DNA of 64,000 bases, taken from Pseudoclavibacter sp. RFBB5. GTDB lineage: Bacteria; Actinomycetota; Actinomycetes; Actinomycetales; Microbacteriaceae. Every line of letters starts with the position of its first letter. Within the stretch, counting starts at the first letter, position 1. The notes beneath the pieces were generated by a model. It was not told where the DNA came from, ran no database searches, and saw nothing but the letters and a program-made list of their open reading frames with translations. The translations under genes were made by a program, and so were the position numbers. The DNA lies in assembly GCF_002931555.1 (NCBI RefSeq), contig NZ_PSTZ01000001.1, positions 1-64,000 of the forward strand, written 5' to 3'. Below, in pieces: positions 40,539-50,800 of this stretch.

Positions 40539-41312
40539 TCAGACGCCGCTGGCTCTCACCCGACCGACGCGGCCGCCGATGGGCCAGGTCGTGAGCCGCT
40601 CCGTCGCCGGGTCGCCCCAGAGGGCCGTCAGGTCACGGCCGACGTCCTCCAGCAGGCCCGCCCGGCCCGCCTCCCGCGCGGCGCGGACGGCCGACCACGT
40701 CGAGAAGTACCCGAGCAGCCCGTCTAGGGTCAGCCGCTTCCGGATGCTCGGGGCCCGGAAGTCGAGCTCCTCGAACGGAAACGGCAGGTCGCGGTATTCG
40801 CGCTCGACCAGCCGCCGGGACGGTGGCCAGTACGCGTCGAGGTCGTCGGCGTAGAAGCGCTGTGCTCGTTCGTCGATGGCGGGGTCCTCGATGCTGAGGA
40901 CGCCGTAGCAGAGGAGCGCGATCACACCGCCATCGGCGCTCACACGGGTGACCTCGTCATAGAACCTGGGCAGCTCGAACCAGTGCGCGGCCTGAGCGGC
41001 GCTGACCAGTCCGACGGAGCCGCTGCCGATGCCAGCAGGCAACGACTCCGCGGGTGCCTGCTGGTACTCCACGCCCGGATGCGGAGCCGCGTTCGCGATC
41101 TGCTCCGCGCTCGGGTCGACACCGATCACCCGGTCGAAAGCTCCCCCGAGCGTCGTCGTGAACTGGCCGTTCCCGCATCCGACATCGACGGCGAGGTCCG
41201 TGCTCGGGGCGAGCCGTGCGAGGTCGGCCGTGAGCGAGGCGGGGTAGCTGGGGCGGAAGCGGGCGTACGCCTGCCCGCCCTCGTCGAACCAGTTGCGTGC
41301 ATCCGGGGTCAT
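40539..41312 (-). CDS. Class I SAM-dependent methyltransferase
   Basis: 257 residues. SAM-binding motif AVDVGCGNGQFTTTLG and acidic GVDPSAEQIANA; the start NWFDEGGQAYARFRPSYPASL and QAAHWFELPRFYDEV resemble small-molecule (trans-aconitate/Crg1-like) methyltransferases. 37 bases from the stop of the alpha/beta hydrolase gene downstream... on the same strand, but not clearly one operon. Substrate unknown. Confidence 0.85.
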   Translation of the reverse strand: MTPDARNWFDEGGQAYARFRPSYPASLTADLARLAPSTDLAVDVGCGNGQFTTTLGGAFDRVIGVDPSAEQIANAAPHPGVEYQQAPAESLPAGIGSGSVGLVSAAQAAHWFELPRFYDEVTRVSADGGVIALLCYGVLSIEDPAIDERAQRFYADDLDAYWPPSRRLVEREYRDLPFPFEELDFRAPSIRKRLTLDGLLGYFSTWSAVRAAREAGRAGLLEDVGRDLTALWGDPATERLTTWPIGGRVGRVRASGV

Positions 41313-41349
41313 GCCGTGATGCTAGGCCGGACAGCTGGACGCGCCACGG

Positions 41350-42045
41350 TCACTCCGCGGCGGTCTCCGCGGCGAGTCGTGCGAACTCCACCAGGACGCG
41401 CGGGTGCTCGAGCACGCGGAAATGCCCACCCGTGTCCAGCTGCACGTTCTCGGCGCCCAGCAGGAAGCTGCCCTTCGGGATATGCGGGTCGAAGCAGCCG
41501 TAGACCGACACGATCCGGGAATTCACCTCCTCCTCGAGGGAGAGCGCCAGGATCGTGCGGTCGCGCGGCGAGAAGATCCGCAGGCTCGGGGTGAACAGGA
41601 GGCGCGCGTACGAGGATCCTCCGAAGGGTGTCGCCACGGCGAGCATCGAGCGGATGCGCGGCACCCCCGCGCCCTGCGTCATCGCGTACTTGCCGACGAG
41701 TCCGCCCTTGCTATGGGCGACGATGATGACGTCGTCGAGGTCGTGGCGTTCGAGCGCCTCGACGAGGTGCGCGGCCGCGTCCGGCACGGGCTTCCGGTTG
41801 AAGCCGAGCGGGTCGAGGACATGCACCGAGTGTCCCGTCGCGTGGATGGCGCGGATGGTCGGCAGCATGAAGCGCCACGGCTCGTACACCCCGGGGATCA
41901 CGACGACGGGGGCACGGTGGCCGTCGAGGAATGCCGCCGGGTCCGTGCGATCGAGTGCGGCGCGTGCCTGCTGCGCGACGACGTAGGCGTAGTCGAGGGC
42001 CCACCACCAGAGGCGCGTGGCTGAACGGCGGATGGCGCGGATCAT
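41350..42045 (-). CDS. Alpha/beta hydrolase (lipase-like)
   Basis: 231 residues from the ATG at 42043-42045, overlapping the stop of the DUF429 gene by 4 bases. It has APVVVIPGVYEPWRFMLPTIRAIHATGHSVHVLDPLG, the nucleophile elbow VAHSKGGLVGKYAM (catalytic Ser) and a late GGHFRVLEHP (catalytic His). The elbow reads HSKGG as in lipase-EstA/PGAP1-type enzymes. It should split an ester; substrate unknown. It is translationally coupled to the upstream DUF429 gene. Confidence 0.84.
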   Translation of the reverse strand: MIRAIRRSATRLWWWALDYAYVVAQQARAALDRTDPAAFLDGHRAPVVVIPGVYEPWRFMLPTIRAIHATGHSVHVLDPLGFNRKPVPDAAAHLVEALERHDLDDVIIVAHSKGGLVGKYAMTQGAGVPRIRSMLAVATPFGGSSYARLLFTPSLRIFSPRDRTILALSLEEEVNSRIVSVYGCFDPHIPKGSFLLGAENVQLDTGGHFRVLEHPRVLVEFARLAAETAAE

Positions 42046-42815
42046 GCGGTCCCCGCGAGCTCGGAGACGCCGCAGGTGGGCAGCGCCACCCACCCCTCGA
42101 TCTTCGCCGCCTCGAGCAGCTCGGTCGGCACCGGTAGCGTCTTGCCGAGCGCGTGGGCGCGAGCGATGAGGGAGGCCGCGACGGCGTCGAGCGCATCGTC
42201 GGAGCTGCCCAGGAGCGCCTGCTGCTCCTGAGTCGTCTCGAGCCAGGGAAGCGCCTCGAGCAGCATCTGCGCGGCCAGGACGCGCGCTTCCGGCTTGGTC
42301 TTGTAACCGGGGGTCAGCAGGCCCCACGCGCGCAGGGCCGCCGCCGGGTACACCTCGGCGAGGCGACCGCCACCGGAGCGGTCGACCTGCTCTCCTGCGG
42401 CCGCGAACCCGTCGAGCAGCTCGGCGCAGTGGATGGCCGTCATGCCGAGGCGGTCGGTGGAGACGCTGAGCGGCCAGCGGCCCGTCTGCTCCCGCACGAC
42501 CCGGTCGGTGTGCCGGTAGGCGAGGCGACGGCGCAGGTCGATGCCGGTGTGTGCGTGCGTGCCTGGCACCCGGGCGGCGTGCGCCGAGACGAACTCCACG
42601 AACTCGATCGGCCAGCCGAACGCGCAGTCGATGCCGATGCTCGCCGCGTCTTCGGCCAGCTCGATGATCTCGCTGTCCGAGATGCCGAGCTGCAACTGGG
42701 TGAGGCGTGCTGCGCCTGCATCTGCACCCGTACTGGCGCCCCACTCGATGCTGGCGAGCGCCGTGCGCGTGGGTTCTGCTGCCAGGTCGACGCCAACGGT
42801 TTTCACCCGCGCCAC
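42042..42815 (-). CDS. DUF429 family protein (RNase H-like fold)
   Basis: 257 residues. GVDLAAEPTRTALASI, IGIDCAFGWPIEFVEFV, the DRLGMTAIHCAELLDG stretch, EVYPAAALRAWGL and a final SSDDALDAVAASLIARAHA are typical of DUF429, a predicted RNase H-like nuclease of unknown job. Acidic residues D10, D65 and DD near the end could hold metals. First in a two-gene unit with the hydrolase. Confidence 0.78.
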   Translation of the reverse strand: MARVKTVGVDLAAEPTRTALASIEWGASTGADAGAARLTQLQLGISDSEIIELAEDAASIGIDCAFGWPIEFVEFVSAHAARVPGTHAHTGIDLRRRLAYRHTDRVVREQTGRWPLSVSTDRLGMTAIHCAELLDGFAAAGEQVDRSGGGRLAEVYPAAALRAWGLLTPGYKTKPEARVLAAQMLLEALPWLETTQEQQALLGSSDDALDAVAASLIARAHALGKTLPVPTELLEAAKIEGWVALPTCGVSELAGTA

Positions 42816-42865
42816 GCTACGCGAACGTGCTCTGGTCGGTGCTCAGCTCCCGCGGGGTTGACAGT

Positions 42866-42927
42866 CACGGTGACGACAGCGCGATTTCTGTCCCCGGGAA
42901 GCGTGATCGGGCCGTGTCGTCACCGTG
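42866..42927. other. Inverted repeat in a divergent promoter region
   Basis: CACGGTGACGACA (42866-42878) and TGTCGTCACCGTG (42915-42927) are perfect reverse complements with 36 bases between. Unlike the other long dyads of the window it lies between two gene starts (DUF429 and EamA), so a terminator function is unlikely and a regulatory or REP-like role is more plausible. Confidence 0.5.
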
Positions 42928-43045
42928 GCTGGCAGCTCGGCGCGCGCACCGAGGGCTCTGCTGCGGGGCGGTCTGCTCGGCGGCACCTGGCTAGGCTGGC
43001 GTCGTCGAGGCGCGCTCCGCTGCGCGAGGTCAGAGAGGGGCGCTC

Positions 43046-43996
43046 GTGAGCGTGGGGTCGAGTGCCGCGGGACCGGAGGCGGCGGCTCGCCGTTCGCTGC
43101 TGATCGCGGTCTTCTCGCTGCTCGGAGCCACGCTCTTCTGGGCGAGCAACTACATCGTCGGCGCGGCCGTGCTCGAGACGATGGACCCGCTCAGCCTCGT
43201 GCTGTGGCGGTGGACGCTCGCAGCCGTGCCGCTGCTCGCGATCGCGCACTTCGCGGAGCGCCCGGATTGGCGCGAGGTGCTGCGGGCGTGGCCGTGGCTG
43301 CTGGCGCTCAGCTGCACTGGCCTGGCCGGGTACAACCTGACGCTCTACGCGGCGTTGCAGTACAGCGACGCCTTCAGCGCGTCGCTCATCAACGCGTTCA
43401 ACCCTGCCGTGATCGCGGTGGCGGCGGCGATCTTTCTCAGGCAGCGCCTCACGCGGACCGGTGTCGCCGGCGTGGTGATCGCCCTGGTCGGGGTGTTCGT
43501 CGTGGTGAGCGGCGGCGACGTCGGTGCGTTCCTGGAGACGGGGTTCGGAGTCGGGCAGATGCTCATGTTCGGTGCTGTCGGCATCTGGACGGCCTACACG
43601 ATCATCGGCCGCAGGTCACCGCCGCTGCCGCCGATCACGTCGACGTCGATCCAGGCGGTCATCACGGTGCTCCTGGTCGCGCCCGTCACCTTCGCGACGG
43701 GTGGTCCGCAGCTCCCGGTGTCAGCGGATGCGGCCACCTCGCTGGTTCTGATCGCCGTGTTCCCGTCGGTGCTGTCCTACCTGCTCTGGAACCGCGCGCT
43801 CGCGGTCATCCCGGCGGCTCGAGCGGGGGTGTTCCTGAACCTGATCACGGTGTTCACGGTCGCGTTCACCCTGCTGGCGGGCCAGCCGTTCACGGTCGGA
43901 CAGCTGGTGGGAGGCGGCGTCGTGATCGTCGGCGTGGTGGTCGCGAACGCCGAGGCGTTCCGGCGGCCGGGGGAGCCGCATCCGCGGATCTTCTGA
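43046..43996 (+). CDS. EamA/DMT family transporter
   Basis: 316 residues from GTG 43046 with GAGAGGGGC upstream. Ten transmembrane helices in two EamA repeats (LLGATLFWASNYIVGAAVLETMDPLSLVLWRW and FPSVLSYLLWNRALAVIPAARAGVFLNLITVFTVAFTLL). Exporter of small metabolites, substrate unknown. Single gene, convergent with the MFS gene (44059). Confidence 0.9.
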   Translation: MSVGSSAAGPEAAARRSLLIAVFSLLGATLFWASNYIVGAAVLETMDPLSLVLWRWTLAAVPLLAIAHFAERPDWREVLRAWPWLLALSCTGLAGYNLTLYAALQYSDAFSASLINAFNPAVIAVAAAIFLRQRLTRTGVAGVVIALVGVFVVVSGGDVGAFLETGFGVGQMLMFGAVGIWTAYTIIGRRSPPLPPITSTSIQAVITVLLVAPVTFATGGPQLPVSADAATSLVLIAVFPSVLSYLLWNRALAVIPAARAGVFLNLITVFTVAFTLLAGQPFTVGQLVGGGVVIVGVVVANAEAFRRPGEPHPRIF

Positions 43997-44058
43997 TCAG
44001 CTGGCTTGCGAGCGCACGCACCTTCACGGCAGCGAGGTCGCGAGAAGCACGGATGCGC

Positions 44059-45288
44059 TCAGTCGGCTCGTGTGCCCGCGGGCGCCGTCGGGGCTTCGGC
44101 CGGGTGTTCGCGCGTCGGCGTCCTCCGGCCGACCAGCCAGCTGGCGACGGCTGCCAGGGCGACCAGCACCAGCACGGCGATGAGCGCGGACCTGAGCCCG
44201 AAGTCCTCGCCGAGGAAGCCGAGTGCGGGCGGGCCGACGAGGAACGCGATGTACCCGAGGGTGGCGGCGAACGCGACGCGGGCATCCGGCCGGTCGCCTG
44301 ATGCTCCGGCTGCCGACAGCGCGACGGGGAAGCCGAGTGCGGTGCCGAGGCCCCACAGGATCGCGGCGCCGGCGGCGACCGCCTGGTTGTCGACGAAGAT
44401 GATGAGCGCCAGGCCCGCCGCCCCGATGAGCGCGCTCGCGCACAGCACTGCTGGCCGGCCGAAGCGGTCGACGAACGAGCCGCCCACGAAGCGACCGACG
44501 GTCATCGACAGGGCGAAGACCGCGAAGATCCCGGAGCCCCAGGCGGCGTCGAAGCCGTGGCCGTCGACCATGACGAGGGGCAGCCAGTCGTTGGCGCTGC
44601 CTTCGGCCATGGCGAGCGCGAGCACGATGACGCCGATGAGCAGCAGCGTCCTGTCTCGCCAGAGCGGGTGGCTCGCAGGCGCGCCTCGCTCGTCGGTGCT
44701 CACGGTGGTCGCAGCCTTCCCGGTGGCGGGCGGCAGGAGGCGGATGGACGCCACGAGCCCGACCGCGACGACCACCGCCGCGATGCTGAGGTGCAGCAAG
44801 ACCGGGAACGACGTGGCTGTGGCCACGATGCCGCCGACGGCGCCGATGGTCGTGCCGAGGCTGAAGAAGCCGTGCATGGCCGGCAGCGTGGACTTGCCGA
44901 GCTGCCGTTCCACGTCGGCACCCTCGATGTTGAGGGCCACCTCGGCGCCGCCCATGCCGAGGCCGAAGAGTGCGAGGCCGAGCGCCACGACGGCCCCGGA
45001 CGCCAGTGCTGCGCCCGCCCCGATGGTGAGGGCGCTCGCGGCGACGAGCGACATACCCGCGGTGATCACGGGGCGGGCGCCGAACCTGCTGACGAGCCTG
45101 CCGGAGCTGAGGATGCCGACCATCGACCCGACCGAGAGGCCGAAGAGGATCAGCCCCATCTCCGCGGTCGAGGCGCCGAGCGCGTCTCGAACATCCGGGG
45201 TGCGGGTCACCCAGGAGGCGATGGTGATGCCGGGGAGGAAGAAGAGCACGAACAGCGCGATGCGGCGCCGCTGGGGGGAGGGGGACAT
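44059..45288 (-). CDS. MFS transporter
   Basis: 409 residues, twelve transmembrane helices. The segment FLPGITIASWVTRTPDVRDALGASTAEMGLILFGLSVGSMVG, then SGRLVSRFGARPVITAGM, resembles FucP/YbjJ-type MFS proteins that handle sugars or inducers. It ends in a Pro/Thr-rich cytoplasmic tail. 44 bases downstream of the Gfo/Idh/MocA gene on the same strand, so they may be co-transcribed. Confidence 0.87.
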   Translation of the reverse strand: MSPSPQRRRIALFVLFFLPGITIASWVTRTPDVRDALGASTAEMGLILFGLSVGSMVGILSSGRLVSRFGARPVITAGMSLVAASALTIGAGAALASGAVVALGLALFGLGMGGAEVALNIEGADVERQLGKSTLPAMHGFFSLGTTIGAVGGIVATATSFPVLLHLSIAAVVVAVGLVASIRLLPPATGKAATTVSTDERGAPASHPLWRDRTLLLIGVIVLALAMAEGSANDWLPLVMVDGHGFDAAWGSGIFAVFALSMTVGRFVGGSFVDRFGRPAVLCASALIGAAGLALIIFVDNQAVAAGAAILWGLGTALGFPVALSAAGASGDRPDARVAFAATLGYIAFLVGPPALGFLGEDFGLRSALIAVLVLVALAAVASWLVGRRTPTREHPAEAPTAPAGTRAD

Positions 45289-45332
45289 GGGGTCCGTTTC
45301 AGGCTGGGGAGAGGCTCCAGCCTAGCGACGCC

Positions 45333-46463
45333 TCACGACGCGGTGGCTTCCCCCGGGTAGACGACGCCGATGGCGGCTCGAGCCTGGTCGAGCACCTCCA
45401 TGATCTCGATGGATGCCTGCCAGGGCATCACCGGTGACTGCGTGGCACCATTCGCGAGAAGGCGCGCGAACTCCGCGGCCTCGAACTGGAAGCCACCCGA
45501 CACCGTCGCATCCCACTCGGTGGTGACGGCACCGCTGACACCGTCGGTCGATTCTTCGGACGCCTGCTCGGAACCGTCACCGCCGAACTCGCTCACGCGC
45601 AGCATCCCGGGGACGAAGAACTCGGCGGGCAGCTCGACGATGCCGCGCTCGAACACGAACTCCGCCCTCGAGGGGGCCCGCCCTTCGAAGCTGCAGCGGG
45701 CCGTGCCGACGGCGCTCGCGGTTCGCATGATGACGGATGCGGAGCCGTCGACGGCGTACCCGGGCAGCAGGTTGCCGGCTGCGGCGACCTCGATGGGCGG
45801 GCCGAGGAGGTCGTGCACGGCTGCGATCGAGTAGACGCCGATGTCGAGCAGCGCGCCGCCGCCCTGTTCGACGCCGACGATGCGCGGGACGGGAGCGTGC
45901 ATGATCCCGGCGAAGTTCGCGTGCGCCGTGACGAGGCGGCCGAGCAGTCCGTTGGAAGCAATCTGCCTGGCGACCGTGAACTGGGGGAGGAACCGGGTCC
46001 ACATGCCGTCGACGACCAGCACTCCATGCTCTTCTGCGGCGGCGAAGACGTCGCGGGTCTCGGCGGCGTTGAGGGCGAAGGGCTTCTCGACGAGCACCGG
46101 CTTGCCGGCGCGGATGCACTCCAGCGCGAGGTCGCGGTGGGTCGAGTTGATGGTGGCGAGGTAGATGGCGTCGACGTCCGGGTCAGCGATGAGGTCGGCG
46201 TAGGAGCCGTGCGCGCGCTCGATGGCCAGCTCGTCGGCGAACACCTGGGCGCGTGACAGCTCGCGCGCCCCGACCGCCGCGATCGTCGACAGGGTGTGCT
46301 CGGGCACCTCCCGCGCGAACCTGCGCGCGATGTGGCCGGCGCCGAGGATCCCCCAGCGCAGCGGGGGCGCATCCACCGGGTCGAGCAGCTCGACGCCCTC
46401 CGCGAGGCGGGCGATGGGGGCGGGGAGCTCGGCGACGAACGCGGGGGAGGTGGGGGAGGTCAT
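45333..46463 (-). CDS. Gfo/Idh/MocA family oxidoreductase
   Basis: 376 residues from the ATG at 46461-46463 (GGGGGAGGT upstream). NAD(P)-binding RWGILGAGHIARRFAREVPEHTLSTIAAVGAR and the substrate-side EKPFALNAAETRDVFAAAEEHGVLVVDGMWTRFLPQF (the EKP lysine) are diagnostic. It oxidises or reduces sugars, inositols or related; the insert near 285-315 (GSEQASEESTDGVSGAVT) is unusual. A sugar oxidation role linked to the downstream MFS carrier is possible. Confidence 0.88.
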   Translation of the reverse strand: MTSPTSPAFVAELPAPIARLAEGVELLDPVDAPPLRWGILGAGHIARRFAREVPEHTLSTIAAVGARELSRAQVFADELAIERAHGSYADLIADPDVDAIYLATINSTHRDLALECIRAGKPVLVEKPFALNAAETRDVFAAAEEHGVLVVDGMWTRFLPQFTVARQIASNGLLGRLVTAHANFAGIMHAPVPRIVGVEQGGGALLDIGVYSIAAVHDLLGPPIEVAAAGNLLPGYAVDGSASVIMRTASAVGTARCSFEGRAPSRAEFVFERGIVELPAEFFVPGMLRVSEFGGDGSEQASEESTDGVSGAVTTEWDATVSGGFQFEAAEFARLLANGATQSPVMPWQASIEIMEVLDQARAAIGVVYPGEATAS

Positions 46464-46544
46464 CGTTCGAGTCTGGCAGGGGAGCATGGTGCCAGTCGAG
46501 GAGCGGATCCGGCGCGCGGATGCTCGGGGACTCGCGCTGTCTGC

Positions 46545-47615
46545 CTACCCCAGCCCCAGGTCGATGACGATCTTGCCGCGGGCCCGGCGCTCGTCGAGGC
46601 TCGCGACGGCCTCGGGGACCTGCTCGAGCGGCACGACTTCGCTGATGGAGGCCCGCAGCTCACCAAGCTCGACGGCGGGTGAGAGCCTGGCCCACTGTTC
46701 GGGGAGCGAGACGAGGCACTCGGGCATGAGCCCCTCCCAAGCGGCTCCGACGACGGAGATGTTGTTCAGGAGGAGTCGGTTGGTCTTCACGGTCGGGATG
46801 CTCCCGCCCGTGAACCCGAGCACCACCAGGCGGCCGCGCTTCGCGAGGCAGCGCAGTGAGTCGGTGAAGCGGTCACCGCCGACCGGGTCGAGCACGACGT
46901 CGACACCGCGGTGGTCAGTGAGCTGGCGGACCTCGGTCAGGAAATCGGCCGCGAACACCGTGTGGTCGGCACCGACCGAGCGTGCCAGCGCGGCCTTCTC
47001 CTCGGTCGAGACGACGGCGATCACGGTGGCGCCGATGAGCTTCGCCTGCTGGATGAGGGCGACGCCGAGCCCGCCCGCGGCACCCTGGATGAGGACGGTC
47101 TCGCCGGGCTGCACCTGCCCGCGGTCGCGGAGCGCGAAGTCGGCGCTCAGCAGGTTGATGGGCAGGGCGGCGGCGTCGACGAAGCCGATCGAGTCGGGCA
47201 GCGGCAGCACGCGGTCGCCCGGAGCGACGACGTAGTCGGCGAACGCGCCGTGGCTCGCGACGCCGAAGACCCGGTCGCCTTCTGCGAACCCGGAGCCTTC
47301 GCCAGCCTCGGCGACGACGCCCGCGAACTCGCTGCCCAGCGCAAACGGGGTCGGGATGCGGTGCTGGTACTCGCTGCGCGACTGCAGCACATCCGGGAAC
47401 GCCACGCCGGCCGCGCGCACCTCGACGAGCACGTGGCCGGGCGGCCGGTGCGGAACGGGCAGGTCGCGGAGCTCGAGGCTGCGCGGTCCGCCGTCCGTCG
47501 AGTTCACGATCGCCCGCATCGAGCCGGCACGGCCGTGCACGGGCTCGGTCGCGGGCTCGTGGTCGGGGTCGAGCGTCGGGTGATGCGTGGGCTGGTCTGG
47601 CTGCGCATCCGACAT
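46545..47615 (-). CDS. NADPH:quinone oxidoreductase-like MDR protein
   Basis: 356 residues from the ATG at 47613-47615; the first 32 residues (Asp/Pro/His/Glu-rich) are outside the MDR domain, which begins MRAIVNSTDGGPRSLELRDLPVP. No zinc ligands; the motifs GSEFAGVVAEAG, VLIQGAAGGLGVALIQQAK and GADHTVFAADF match quinone oxidoreductases. It would reduce quinones or enones with NADPH. The Met at the domain edge (47519) could be the true start, but it has no ribosome site. Nothing obvious is co-transcribed. Confidence 0.85.
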   Translation of the reverse strand: MSDAQPDQPTHHPTLDPDHEPATEPVHGRAGSMRAIVNSTDGGPRSLELRDLPVPHRPPGHVLVEVRAAGVAFPDVLQSRSEYQHRIPTPFALGSEFAGVVAEAGEGSGFAEGDRVFGVASHGAFADYVVAPGDRVLPLPDSIGFVDAAALPINLLSADFALRDRGQVQPGETVLIQGAAGGLGVALIQQAKLIGATVIAVVSTEEKAALARSVGADHTVFAADFLTEVRQLTDHRGVDVVLDPVGGDRFTDSLRCLAKRGRLVVLGFTGGSIPTVKTNRLLLNNISVVGAAWEGLMPECLVSLPEQWARLSPAVELGELRASISEVVPLEQVPEAVASLDERRARGKIVIDLGLG

Positions 47616-47800
47616 GACTGCCACGGTAGCCGCTGCGTTGCGAGCTCGCCCGCGAGCTGCCCCGAATGGTCGCTGGTCGTGCTCCTCCCGGCGCGAGATC
47701 CCCCAAATGGTTGTTTAGGAGGGCTCCAAGGCGACCATTTGAGGCGACTCACGGGGAGTGGGAGTGGGAATGGCGCGGGGCGTAGGGCGTAGGGCGTAGA

Positions 47801-47853
47801 CAACCGAGGCCCCGCGCATCCACCGGTGAAGTGGATGCGCGGGGCCGCGGTTG
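47801..47853 (-). terminator. Strong hairpin after the rhamnosidase gene
   Basis: A 23-base stem (47801-47823 with 47831-47853, one mismatch) around the loop CGGTGAA starts 16 bases after the rhamnosidase stop codon. It is the probable terminator. Upstream on the plus strand a 7-base repeat GCGTAGG is present three times (about 47779-47799). Confidence 0.75.
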
Positions 47854-47868
47854 TCATGCGTGCGAGAG

Positions 47869-50800
47869 CTACTCGCTCGTCGCGCGTCCTCGGCGCTTCT
47901 TGATGAGGAACGCCGCCCCGGTGCCCGCGAGGACGACCCCGAGGAGCGCGAGGAAGCCGGCGAGGCTGCCGTCGACGCCCGTGGTGGCGAGGTCGCCGTC
48001 CTTGCCGCCAGCATCCGAACCACCGTTGCCGTCTCCAGAGTCGTCTCCGTTTCCGGGGCTCGACGTTGGCGCGGTCGTGCCGCTGCCGTCAGTCGAGGTC
48101 GGCTGCGGCGTCGGCTCGGTCGTGCCGGTCGGCTCCCGCCCCGGCTCGGCGATGCTCTCGACTGCGCTGTTCAGCGTGACGGGACCAACGAGGCCGGCCG
48201 GGATGAGGCCGGACCCGCCATGCACGCTGTTGTACGCCTGGTACTTCACGTTGGCGGCGGGGTCGCTGTTGTACAGCTCCTTGAGGCCTTCGCGGCGGTT
48301 GCTCTGCACGGGCTGCACGTCGATCTCGATGACATTGGAGCCGTTCACGAGCGCCGGCGCGATGTCGACCTCGTAGGGTGCGGCGTACAGCTGCGTTACG
48401 ACCTCGTGCTCGGTGCCGGGGTTCACGCGCACCGTCGCGGCGTTGTGCACGGTGCCGAGGTTCAGCACCGCTCCGCCTTCGAGCAGGTCGGCTGCATCCG
48501 GAATCTCGACTGAAGTGCGGTAGGTGCCCGAGTCGGTGACGTACCGAAGCTCGTTGCCGAGGAAGCCGTCGGCGCTCCAGTCGCCGAGCACCTCGCCGGT
48601 GTACTCGGACGTGCTCGCCTCGCCTGGCGCGTTCGAGCCGATGTTGTCGGCCGTCACCTCGAGCGAGAACGCCCCGAGCTCGTGGGCGACGCCGCGTTCG
48701 GTGGTGTCGATCGAGGACGGACTTCCGTCGGAGACGGCGGCGTCGGCGATACCGGTGCCGGCTGGCTCGCAGAGCAGGGCGACCGCTCCGCTCGCGTCGA
48801 GCGTCGCCGAGACGACGTTGCCGTCGACCTGTGCGCCGAAGATCTCGCCCGTCTCAGGGTCGAGCCACCAGCACGCGTCGAGGCCATCGCCGACGGTGAG
48901 GTTCACACCCGTGGCCGCTTCCGTGGAGGTGTTGCGCACGTAGGCGAGCTCGCCTCCGGTCGGGAGCGCGCGGCGCCCGAAGCGGACGTCCGTGTTCTCC
49001 TCGTAGGAGATGGGCGCGTCGACCGAGGCCGCGAGGGCCGCGGGGACGGCAGCCGCATCGACGGCGCCGCCCATGGCCGCGGCGATCTCACCGACCTGTG
49101 CGTCCAGGGCTGCGTAGTCGCCGCCGGCGTAGCCGGGCTGCGCGGCGGGAGCGGCGCCCACGAAGACGATCGGAGCGCCCGCGTCCTTGAGCTTCTGCAG
49201 CGCCTGCATCGTCTCGAGCGGCACGGTGCCGCTCTCGACGAGCATCGCGTCGAAGGATGCGTTGCCGCCGTTCGCGACGAGGTGCGAGCCGTCCCAGCTG
49301 AGGCCGGTCTGGATCGTGTCGTCGTTGATCGCATCCCACGCCCAGCCGGTCGCCTGGGCCGCGGTGACGGATGCGAGCGGCGTGGAGCCGCCACCGAACC
49401 CGCCGCCGCTGGCGAGTGCCCCGAAGAGCGGCATGTAGATGGCGACGTCGCTGCTGTTGGTGCCGGACTGCATCAGGTAGTTCGCACGCGAGGCGTAGGA
49501 GTTCATCGACGCGTAGTAGTCGGCGATGCCCGCAGTGTCGGCCATCTCGACGCCGATCGTGGGCCAGGCGCGCCAGCCCTCCTCGGCGTAGAAGTCGTCG
49601 TCGGACGTGAAGGCGGGGTCGTCGTTGCCGCTGTAGGTGGCGCTGAGGCCGTGGTAGAAGAAGTTGTTCACGCCGCTCGTGGCCATGAGGTCGTAGCCCT
49701 GCTTCATGAACTCGGGCGTGATCTGGAACGGCACCGAACCCAGCGTGAACACCTCGGAGGTGACGAGGTTCTTGCCGTAGAGGTGCGCTCCGGATGCGAC
49801 GCGCTTCAGCGAGTACTCGTCGAGCCCCTCGGTCTCCGGGATGTCGACGTACTGCGACGACTTGAGGGTGTCGATGGGTGGGTTGTACGCCTGCTGACGG
49901 TAGTCGATGCCGTACTCGCCGAGGGTCGTCGAGAAGGCCTCGAGCCCCTGCAGGAACGAGTCGTTGAGGAGCACGCCGTAGTCGTGCACGATGCGCTGCG
50001 ACTCCTCCTCGCTGAGGTTCGTGGCGAGGAGCGGGACTCCGCTGCCGCCGCCGAAGCGGTTGACCTCGGGGGTCTGCATCCCGAGGGCCGCGTACTCGGG
50101 CTTGACCGTCGGGGTGCCGTCGATGAGGAACGAGTCCTGGTAGAGCGAGTAGAGGGAGGCGAGGTACGGGGTGATGTCGTAGCCGAGCAGCTCCTGTGAC
50201 TCCGCCGCGGCCTGAATGAGGTCGTTGTAGTGGCGGTCGGTGTAGAACTCGTAGCTGTCGTTGAAGGCCGCGCGGATGTCGCGCGACTCGACGATGTCGT
50301 TCAGCGCCGCTTCGCCGAGCCAGCCGTCGACGAGCTTCGTGATGGCGACCGGGTTGAGGTGGTCGACGACGTAGTTGCGCTTGTCGGTCGTCGTGTTCTC
50401 GATGATCGAGTTGAAGCCGTAGGCGCCCGTCGCGGCGCTGTAGAGCGCGACGACCTCGTAGTCGCCGGCTTCGAGCTTCGAGGTGTCGACGCCGAAGGTC
50501 GTCTGCCCGTCGCTCGGGTAGGAGAGCTGGGCGGCGTCGAGATCGAGGACGGGCTGCTGCTCGTACGTCTTGACGGCGCTGAGATCGGAGGTGAGTGTCT
50601 GGTTCGCCGTGGTCAGGTCGGCGCCCTGGCCGGTGATCGGGGCGAGCATGACCGAGTTGAGGTGGACGTTCGCCGGGTCCCACTCGCCGAAGTCGAAGCC
50701 GAACTTCTCGGACGCGAAGAGCGGGCTGACCTCCGCCTTCGGGATGCCGAGTGAGACTGGTCCCGTCCCAGAGGGAACCGACACGTCACCCGACACGAGG

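Noticed and set aside
47660-47745. Imperfect repeats around CCCAAATGGT/ACCATTTGAGG as an insertion-sequence end
   Set aside because: No transposase or target duplication; more likely a second weak hairpin between genes.
48682-50199. 505-residue plus-strand frame over the rhamnosidase
   Set aside because: Low-complexity Val/Glu/Arg/Gly frame opposite a well-defined GH106 enzyme.
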